64,000 nucleotides of DNA from positions 1,542,293 to 1,606,292 of the forward strand of contig NZ_JAFEMW010000001.1 of assembly GCF_016892625.1 (NCBI RefSeq), given 5' to 3'. Position numbers and translations under genes: made by a program. The stretch is from Brevibacterium sp. RIT 803. Its GTDB lineage: Bacteria > Actinomycetota > Actinomycetes > Actinomycetales > Brevibacteriaceae. Under the pieces are notes generated by a model. It made no database searches. It was not told where the DNA came from and saw nothing but the letters and a program-made list of their open reading frames with translations. Below are positions 51,204 to 57,632 of this stretch, in pieces (positions within the stretch are counted from its first letter, which is position 1; each line of letters opens with the position of its first letter).

Positions 51204-52850
51204 TCAGCCCTGGATGCGTGAGGGCCGGTCGCCCCACTCCTGGTTGCGGAGTTCGAACTTCTGGATCTTTCCCGTCGAGGTCTTGGGCAGGGCCTCGACG
51301 ACTTCGACCTCGCGCGGGGCCTTGTACTTCGCGATCTGCGCGCGCACATGGTCGATGACCTCAGCCTCGGACACCGACTGCCCCTCACGCACGATGACGA
51401 ATGCCTTCGGCCGTTCGCCCCATCTGTCGTCGGGGACTCCGATGACGGCGACTTCGAGGACTGCCGGGTGCGAGGAGATCGCCTGCTCGATCTCGACGGT
51501 CGAGATGTTCTCCCCGCCGGAGACGATGATGTCCTTCGACCGATCACGCAGTTCGATGTAGCCGTCCTCATGCATCACGCCCAGGTCACCGGAGTGGAAC
51601 CAGCCACCCTGGAAGGCCTTCGCGGTGGCGTCTTCATCGCGGAAGTAGCCCTTCATCACGTTGTTGCCGCGCATGACGATCTCTCCGATCGTTTGTCCGT
51701 CAGCGGGAACGTCGACGAGCTCGTCACCGGACTCGAGGGTGACGATGCGCGCCTGATCGGCCTGGACCATGCCGACGCCCTGCCGTGCGCGGAGTCTGGC
51801 TCGGGACTTGTCATCCAGTGAATCCCACGAATCCTGCCACTCGCACACCGTGTACGGGCCGTAGGTCTCCGTGAGGCCGTAGACGTGCACGATCTCGAAG
51901 TTCAGTGCCTCCATCTGCCAGATGAGGGTCGGGCTCGGTGCGGCGCCTGCCATCGTTGCCGTCACTGCCCGGTCGAGGGAATGCGCCTGCTCGGCGTTGA
52001 TGACCGTGCTCATCACGGTCGGGGCACCATTGAGGTGAGTGACCCTGTGACGATCGATGACATCCCAGATCACGTCTGCGCGCACCTCGCGCAGGCACAC
52101 CTGGGTGCCGCCTGCTGCGGTCAGCGCCCAGCCCGTGCACCAACCGTTGCAGTGGAACATCGGCAGTGTCCACAGGTACACGCTCTTCTCGTCGTGTTCG
52201 GAGTGGATGACCTCGCCGAGAGCGTTGAGATAGGCGCCCCGGTGCGTGTACATCACGCCTTTGGGTCGTCCTGTCGTGCCGGAGGTGTAGTTGATCGACA
52301 GCGTCGCGCGCTCGTCCTCGACGCTCCAACTGAGTGCCTCTGTGTCAGCCTCGGCGCCGGACAGGTACTCGTCCAGGCCGGTCACGACGGGTGAGGACGA
52401 ATCCGGGCGGACCGCCTCGGCGGAGGAATCGATCGTCGTGTCCTCAACGTCGACGATGCGCTCGACCGTATCGAGGCCAGCGATGACGGGGGCGACGCTG
52501 GGCCACAGCTGCGTGTCCACGACCAGCAGCTTCGCCTGGCTGTGGTTGCAGATGTAGCGGACCTCCTCGGGGGCCAGCCGGGTGTTGATCGGCACCAGCA
52601 CGGCACCGGCCAGCGGCACGGCGAATTCGGCGATGAGTGCCTCTGGAAGGTTGGGCATGAGGTAGGCGACTCGGTCGCCGGGTTTGATGCCCGCTGCGCG
52701 CAGAGCATGCGCCCGGGTCTCCACGGCCGCGGCGAATTCGCGGTAAGTCATCTCCTGGTCGTTGTAGACCACGGCGCGCTTGTCGGGAAAGACGTCGGCC
52801 GAGCGGCGCAGGAAGGACAGCGGTGTCAGTTCTGTGTTCCAGGTCTCCAT
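51204..52850 (-). CDS. acyl-CoA synthetase (AMP-forming fatty acid-CoA ligase)
   Basis: 548 residues of the ANL adenylation superfamily. The P-loop YTSGTTGRPKGVMYTH, the A5 motif VYGLTETYGP, the A7 segment HSGDLGVMHEDGYIELRDRSKDIIVSGGENI and the C-terminal lysine in ALPKTSTGKIQKFEL are present. It makes acyl-AMP, then acyl-CoA. The overall pattern fits medium- or long-chain type enzymes; substrate undetermined. The ATG has no obvious strong Shine-Dalgarno. It stands alone on the minus strand, tail-to-tail with copA. Confidence 0.9.
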   Translation of the reverse strand: METWNTELTPLSFLRRSADVFPDKRAVVYNDQEMTYREFAAAVETRAHALRAAGIKPGDRVAYLMPNLPEALIAEFAVPLAGAVLVPINTRLAPEEVRYICNHSQAKLLVVDTQLWPSVAPVIAGLDTVERIVDVEDTTIDSSAEAVRPDSSSPVVTGLDEYLSGAEADTEALSWSVEDERATLSINYTSGTTGRPKGVMYTHRGAYLNALGEVIHSEHDEKSVYLWTLPMFHCNGWCTGWALTAAGGTQVCLREVRADVIWDVIDRHRVTHLNGAPTVMSTVINAEQAHSLDRAVTATMAGAAPSPTLIWQMEALNFEIVHVYGLTETYGPYTVCEWQDSWDSLDDKSRARLRARQGVGMVQADQARIVTLESGDELVDVPADGQTIGEIVMRGNNVMKGYFRDEDATAKAFQGGWFHSGDLGVMHEDGYIELRDRSKDIIVSGGENISTVEIEQAISSHPAVLEVAVIGVPDDRWGERPKAFVIVREGQSVSEAEVIDHVRAQIAKYKAPREVEVVEALPKTSTGKIQKFELRNQEWGDRPSRIQG

Positions 52851-52887
52851 GGAAAAAGCCTACGTCACCGAGGTGGGCCTCAGTCGA

Positions 52888-52937
52888 CAGGGGGCATGCC
52901 CGCTGACCGAGGGTCTTGTCTCCTGGCAGGGGGCATG
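52888..52937. repeat. short direct repeat
   Basis: CAGGGGGCATG occurs at 52888-52898 and 52927-52937, 39 bp apart, with related flanks (GCTGRC). It lies between the acyl-CoA synthetase start and the small membrane protein's stop. Confidence 0.5.
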
Positions 52938-52971
52938 TCTGCTGGCAGGGGTTACGAGAGGACCGCTGTGC

Positions 52972-53235
52972 TCATTTGAGGATCGGGTAGGTCTGATCGT
53001 CATTCTGGGTGTCATTGCGCATGACCCAATTGAGAATGCAGGCGCAGGCGCTGACCAGGACGAATGCGGCACCGGCATAGATGAAGGCGAATCCGAATGC
53101 GGTCGGGTCCTGCCAGGCGCGGGTGACGACGATCGACAGGAGGAGAACGACGACGCCGCAGACGAGCCCTACTTTGAACGCATCCTTGTAGGACACGGTG
53201 CTGGTGGACTTCTTCTCAGACTTCGATGCTGCCAT
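52972..53235 (-). CDS. small two-helix membrane protein
   Basis: 87 residues. Two hydrophobic helices lie at ~23-41 (VGLVCGVVVLLLSIVVTRA) and ~48-68 (FGFAFIYAGAAFVLVSACACIL). The N-terminus is Lys/Ser-rich, the C-terminus short and polar, so both ends may face the cytoplasm. No family recognised. The ATG follows a weak GGGGGCA-like site. It stands alone; its start is near a divergent lipoprotein gene 109 bp away. Confidence 0.7.
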   Translation of the reverse strand: MAASKSEKKSTSTVSYKDAFKVGLVCGVVVLLLSIVVTRAWQDPTAFGFAFIYAGAAFVLVSACACILNWVMRNDTQNDDQTYPILK

Positions 53236-53344
53236 GCCCCCAGCGTACCGACCTCAGCTGAGAATCGGTGCACCGAGGTCGCTCGGCAGCCCGGAGGAGA
53301 GGTGAGCAACCGGCCGTTCCTGATTCGCCCGAAACGGGACTCAG

Positions 53345-54058
53345 GTGGACTACCCGAGCAGAACAAGCAAAAATGTCTACGTGTCCACCCCCATTCGGCG
53401 CCCCTCTGATGAGGTGTCGCGCGCGCTCAGCTCGAACCAGGTCACCCCTGGTCAGAAGTCGCGCCCGCGCACAATCTGCACAACAGTGATCGCAGCCGTC
53501 CTTGCAACGCTCACGCTGGCGGGCATGACCGCGTGCGGTCCGGACAGGGGATTGCGGGTCGAACCTGAAGGTGAGACATCCCCCTCATTGTTCGAACCTG
53601 CCAACAAAGATTCGGGTCCACCTGATGACCCCTTCTCGCTCAAAGAGATCCGCAAGCTCATCATGGACGCTTCGGGAGTCGCAGTGACGGGGAAGGCGAC
53701 AGAGTCTGCCCAGGTCGTCGCCGACTGCAAGGAATGTCTCAAATTCTCAACGCCCTTCCTCAGTGACGATCAGAGGTTCCAACTCGTCACCGTGGCCAAT
53801 CCGCAGCAGAAGAGCGAGATCGTTGCGGGCGCCGTCATCAGCGAAAAGGACGGCGAACCACGCCTCGAACTGATCGCCACCGGCAACCAGCTGAAACTCA
53901 GCCCAGGTAAGAATGGGACACTGGTAGTGCAGGAGGCGATGTACGCCGACGGTGACGATGCCTGCTGCCCTTCGGGTTGGTCGGTGCAGGTCTTCCGCCT
54001 GCATGAAGGTAGGTTTGAACCGGGTCAACGCTTCACGCGGCTTAATGGAGAAACGTAA
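53345..54058 (+). CDS. lipoprotein, first gene of a two-component operon
   Basis: 237 residues from the GTG. A hydrophobic run (VIAAVLATLTLAGMTACG) ends in a lipobox with the lipid-bearing Cys at residue 64; the long part before it suggests that translation starts later, for example at the GTG codons for residue 13 or 24. The mature part is extracellular, with a CKECLKF pair and a DDACCPSGW segment that may form disulphides. No family assigned. The stop overlaps the next ATG by one base (TAATG). In Streptomyces the operon partner CseA is likewise a lipoprotein that tunes a sensor kinase; a similar role here is inference. Confidence 0.75.
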   Translation: MDYPSRTSKNVYVSTPIRRPSDEVSRALSSNQVTPGQKSRPRTICTTVIAAVLATLTLAGMTACGPDRGLRVEPEGETSPSLFEPANKDSGPPDDPFSLKEIRKLIMDASGVAVTGKATESAQVVADCKECLKFSTPFLSDDQRFQLVTVANPQQKSEIVAGAVISEKDGEPRLELIATGNQLKLSPGKNGTLVVQEAMYADGDDACCPSGWSVQVFRLHEGRFEPGQRFTRLNGET

Positions 54059-55074
54059 TGCATATTGTTCTGGTTGAGGATGACGAGGTCATCCGGGAGA
54101 CAACCCAGATCGGCCTGGAACGGTTCGATTACACGGTGTCGGCATTCGCCGACGGTCGTGAGGGGTACGAGTTCGTCGCTGCACATGGTGCCGACGTTCT
54201 GCTCCTCGACCTCATGCTGCCCACAATGAACGGCGCATCCATCTGCCGGGCCGTGCGTGAGCGGTCCACCATTCCCATCATCATCATCTCCGCACGCTCG
54301 GATGCGATCGACATCGTCCAGGCGCTCGAAGCCGGAGCCGACGACTATCTCACCAAGCCGTTCGACATGCAGGTGCTCAACGCCCGCATCCGCGCCGTCG
54401 TCCGCCGCTTCATCACCACCGGCACCGACAAACTCGGCTACTCCCCGACCACCGAGATGGACGAGGAGCACGAAACCGTCATCGGCCCCGGCGGCATGAT
54501 CACTGGGGACGGAATCCCCGAGGTGCTCGGAGCCAGCCCGGGCATGGACACCCGCGACCGCCTCAAGGCTCAGCTCGAGTCCGATGACACGTTCCTGGGC
54601 GCGGGCGGAAAGTTCACCTCGGGTGACATGAACGACAGCGGCAACGAGCAGATGATCGGCGGCGAGGTCACCGTCCCTCCCCGCCCTGACAGCTCACCGG
54701 CCATGCAGTCGGGCTCCAGCCAGGGCGGCTTGAGGGGTACGGGCTCGAACAACAACGGCAGCGCCGATTCCGACCGTGAGCTCGGCCCCTTCCGGACGCG
54801 GCTGGGTTCCCTGGTCCTCGACACCGGTCGCCTGACCGTGGAGATCGACGGCGAGGAAGTCCACCTCACTCCCACCGAGCTGCGAGTCCTCCTGCTCCTG
54901 ACCGAACAGCCCGAGCACGTCTACTCCCGTGAGAAGATCGCCTTCACTGTCTGGGGCTATGAATGGGCAGGCGACTCCCGTGTCGTCGACGTCCACATCC
55001 AGCGCCTGCGGAAGAAGATCGGCGCCAACATGATCGAGACCGTCCGCGGATTCGGATACCGCTTCGCGGGCTGA
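54058..55074 (+). CDS. OmpR-family response regulator with long linker
   Basis: 338 residues. Receiver domain 1-120 has Asp51 (LLLDLMLP) and Lys in DYLTKPFD. The winged-helix DNA-binding domain is at ~238-338 (LTPTELRVLLLLTEQPEHVYSREKI, VVDVHIQRLRKKIG). Between them are about 115 residues, rich in Gly, Ser, Asp, Asn and Met, where OmpR members usually have 10-20. Overlaps the lipoprotein gene by one base and precedes the kinase gene by four bases. The operon order fits an envelope-sensing system. The linker is not low-quality sequence: the frame and codon use continue normally. Confidence 0.92.
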   Translation: MHIVLVEDDEVIRETTQIGLERFDYTVSAFADGREGYEFVAAHGADVLLLDLMLPTMNGASICRAVRERSTIPIIIISARSDAIDIVQALEAGADDYLTKPFDMQVLNARIRAVVRRFITTGTDKLGYSPTTEMDEEHETVIGPGGMITGDGIPEVLGASPGMDTRDRLKAQLESDDTFLGAGGKFTSGDMNDSGNEQMIGGEVTVPPRPDSSPAMQSGSSQGGLRGTGSNNNGSADSDRELGPFRTRLGSLVLDTGRLTVEIDGEEVHLTPTELRVLLLLTEQPEHVYSREKIAFTVWGYEWAGDSRVVDVHIQRLRKKIGANMIETVRGFGYRFAG

Positions 55075-55078
55075 TCCC

Positions 55079-56359
55079 ATGTCACTGCGCTGGAAGATCT
55101 CCCTTCTCATCGTTGCCTCGGTCATCATCGCCGTGCTCTCCTGCTCCATCGTGCTGCGCCAGTCCGCGGCCCGTGCCGAGGACGACCGCATGCGCTCAAC
55201 CGTGACCGAGCAGCTCGCGAACTCCGTCGCCATCTTCTCTGAGACCGGAGTGCTCACCCTCAACGCCCGCATCGATGACCCTGCCCTGCCCAAGGATGCA
55301 CGCGCCCAGGCGCTCAAGGGCCAAAGCGTGACGATGCGCTCCGAGGTTGATGGTGAGGAGATCGTGTGGGCGGCCGCCCCAATCGAGGTCGGCACCTACA
55401 CCGAGGTGATCTCCGTGCGCGCTTCGACCAAGGACAGCCAGGAGCTCATCGGCCGCATCGACCAGGCACTGCTGGTGGGAATGATCGGCTCCTCGCTGGT
55501 CGTCGGCGGTGTCGGCTCCATCGTGGCTGGGCGCATCTCACGCAGGCTGACTCTGGGCGCACAGGCCGCGCGGAAGATCGCGGCCGGAGATACGAGCATC
55601 AGGATCGCCGATGTCGTCGACGACACCGACCAGGAGGTCGCGGCCTTCGCCTCGGCGGTCGACACAGCCGTGACACGGCTGACTGAGCGCATCGACTCCG
55701 AGCAGCGCTTCACCGCGGACCTGGCGCACGAGATGCGGACTCCGCTGACCGGCCTCGTCAACGCGGCCAACCTGCTCGAAGAGGATTCGCGTCCTGCCGA
55801 GCTCGTCAAGGACCGGGTGAAGCGCATGCAGGTTCTCGTCGAAGACCTGCTCGAAGTCTCGCGCCTCGATGCGGGTCGCGCGAACCCCGAGTTCACCCGC
55901 GTCAACATCGACCAGACGGTCCAGTCGCTGCTGGGCACGATGACGGCCTCCGGCGCTCTGGGCGGCCACGAGATCGACACCCAGTACGCGGCTCTGAATT
56001 CGACGCTGGTCACCGATGTCCGGCGCTTCGAACGCATCATCACCAACCTGCTCGTCAATGCGATCAAGCACGGCGGGGACCCGATCCGCCTGGAGACGAG
56101 CACCCGGAGCATCACGATCACCGACTCCGGTTCCGGCTATCCACCCGACATCGTCAACACCGGGCCGACTCGCTTCGTCTCCGCCGGCGGCGGCGGCATG
56201 GGCCTGGGACTCGTCATCGCACAGGGGCAGGCCCGTCTGCTGGGCATTCGCCTGATCTTCAGCAATGATCCGATCACCGGTGGTGCACGCACCGAGGCGA
56301 TCTTCCCGGACCCCGAGGCACAGGACTCGGCACTCCAGCAGTATCTCGAATCTGCCTGA
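55079..56359 (+). CDS. sensor histidine kinase of an envelope-type two-component system
   Basis: 426 residues. TM1 lies at ~6-26, an extracellular domain at ~30-130, TM2 at ~132-150, then a HAMP-like segment, the dimerisation/phosphoacceptor helix with His217 (FTADLAHEMRTPLTGL) and the HATPase (~300-410) with NLLVNAIKHGG and the G boxes GMGLGLVI. It should phosphorylate the regulator encoded just before. The stimulus may be relayed by the lipoprotein encoded first. The ATG is four bases after the regulator stop with no separate Shine-Dalgarno, so coupling is likely. Confidence 0.92.
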   Translation: MSLRWKISLLIVASVIIAVLSCSIVLRQSAARAEDDRMRSTVTEQLANSVAIFSETGVLTLNARIDDPALPKDARAQALKGQSVTMRSEVDGEEIVWAAAPIEVGTYTEVISVRASTKDSQELIGRIDQALLVGMIGSSLVVGGVGSIVAGRISRRLTLGAQAARKIAAGDTSIRIADVVDDTDQEVAAFASAVDTAVTRLTERIDSEQRFTADLAHEMRTPLTGLVNAANLLEEDSRPAELVKDRVKRMQVLVEDLLEVSRLDAGRANPEFTRVNIDQTVQSLLGTMTASGALGGHEIDTQYAALNSTLVTDVRRFERIITNLLVNAIKHGGDPIRLETSTRSITITDSGSGYPPDIVNTGPTRFVSAGGGGMGLGLVIAQGQARLLGIRLIFSNDPITGGARTEAIFPDPEAQDSALQQYLESA

Positions 56360-56389
56360 GGTTTGAGCAGGGCAGCTTCGCAGGAGCGA

Positions 56390-56449
56390 TCAGCTGGTCA
56401 CCCGAGCAGGGTACAAGTCAGCTGGTCACCCGAGTAGGGCGCTCAGCTG
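56390..56449 (-). repeat. 28-bp tandem repeat beginning at the DUF1990 gene stop
   Basis: TCAGCTGGTCACCCGAGCAGGG (56390-) and its near copy at 56418-56439 are 28 bp apart. TCAGCTG recurs at 56443, where it is the stop (TGA) and preceding codon of the DUF1990 gene. Seen from that gene, three copies of AGCTGA follow one another. Confidence 0.7.
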
Positions 56450-56973
56450 CGCAATGCGCGGGAGTATCGCCTGCGGTAGACGATCTGGGCGAGGCGGACG
56501 AAGGGTTCGCCGAGGCGCCAGATCCCCATTCCCGCTCGCGAGACGGAGCGCAGCACGAGGAAGACTCGATCATCGTCAGCGTGGATGAGGATGAATGACT
56601 CCTCGCCGGTGATCGGGTGCCCGGGTTTCGTCCCGTAGGTGAACCCACGTCGTGTGTCGGACTCGAAGACCTCGATGACGCGTGCCGGCTCCGGCAGGCG
56701 GAACGGTCCGAGTCGCACGAAGATCGTCGGCTCCTGTCCGGCACGAACTCGAGGGGAGCCTGTGCCAGCGCTCACGGACCCGGTGTCGTCCTCCGAAGCC
56801 TGCACAGAGATGTCGAATCCGCTGCGGATCTTCACCTCCCAATGCAGGAGCTCCTCCGCGCAGCGGTCGAACGTCTCGCGGCCATGACCGACGAAGTAGG
56901 CCGATTCGAAGTGTCGATAGCCTGCCGGCCGGTCGACCCACCGGGGTGAGAGCGGCTGAGTCAGTGGTTCCAT
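56443..56973 (-). CDS. DUF1990 family protein
   Basis: 176 residues of the DUF1990 family (YndJ C-terminal-like), seen in RGFTYGTKPGHPITGEESFILIHADDDRVFLVLRSVSR and the GYRHFESAYFVGHG start. No membrane segment or signal peptide. The start was set at the ATG giving MEPLTQPLSPRW because the family begins there; the frame continues ~60 codons upstream across what should be the promoter. Function of the family is unknown. A tandem repeat begins at its stop. Confidence 0.78.
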   Translation of the reverse strand: MEPLTQPLSPRWVDRPAGYRHFESAYFVGHGRETFDRCAEELLHWEVKIRSGFDISVQASEDDTGSVSAGTGSPRVRAGQEPTIFVRLGPFRLPEPARVIEVFESDTRRGFTYGTKPGHPITGEESFILIHADDDRVFLVLRSVSRAGMGIWRLGEPFVRLAQIVYRRRYSRALRS

Positions 56974-57173
56974 GCCACCAACGTCACCGAACTTCGGGCA
57001 CATCATCGCAGTGCCGTTACCGAATCCCGGACACACCGGTGCCAAATTCGAGGCGAACAAGTAAGGTGCCAAGTACCGACATTCCTTCAATCGAATGTCC
57101 GCTAAGAACACGCAAGACGCTCGCTGCTGACGACCATCACGCACAAACGTCACGGATCAAAGGAGAACCAAAA

Positions 57174-57626
57174 ATGCGCACCCTCAATGGAATCGATGAG
57201 ATCACCTCGCTCGTCGGCACCGAGTTGGGCTCGTCCGAGTGGACGACGATCGACCAGGCCGCGATCAACACCTTCGCCGATGTCACCGACGACCACCAGT
57301 GGATCCACATCGACGAACAGCGCGCGGCAGAGGGCCCCTACGGCTCCACGATCGTCCACGGATTCTTCACCCTGTCCCTGATCCCGAAGTTCTCGAGCGA
57401 GATCTTCACCATCGAGGGAGTGTCCATCCGCGTCAACTACGGCCTCAACAAGGTCCGCTTCGCTCAACCGGTGCCGGTGGGCTCCCGCCTGCGCGGCACC
57501 GTCAGCGTCAACGAGGTCATTCCCGGAGACAAGGGCACCCAGGTCATCCTCAAACACGTCATCGAGATCGAAGGCGAAGAGCGACCTGCGTGCATCGCCG
57601 AGGTGGTCACCCTCCTCGTCGAGTGA
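57174..57626 (+). CDS. MaoC-like hydratase/dehydratase
   Basis: 150 residues of the hot-dog-fold MaoC family. The active-site Asp and His are in VTDDHQWIHIDEQRA (D, H) and GSTIVHGFFTLSL follows, as in (R)-specific enoyl-CoA hydratases. These enzymes hydrate 2-enoyl-CoA or act as nodN-type proteins. An AAAGGAGAACC site precedes the ATG. It is divergent from DUF1990 and tail-to-tail with the trehalose-phosphatase fusion, six bases apart. Confidence 0.9.
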   Translation: MRTLNGIDEITSLVGTELGSSEWTTIDQAAINTFADVTDDHQWIHIDEQRAAEGPYGSTIVHGFFTLSLIPKFSSEIFTIEGVSIRVNYGLNKVRFAQPVPVGSRLRGTVSVNEVIPGDKGTQVILKHVIEIEGEERPACIAEVVTLLVE

Positions 57627-57632
57627 GCACCC

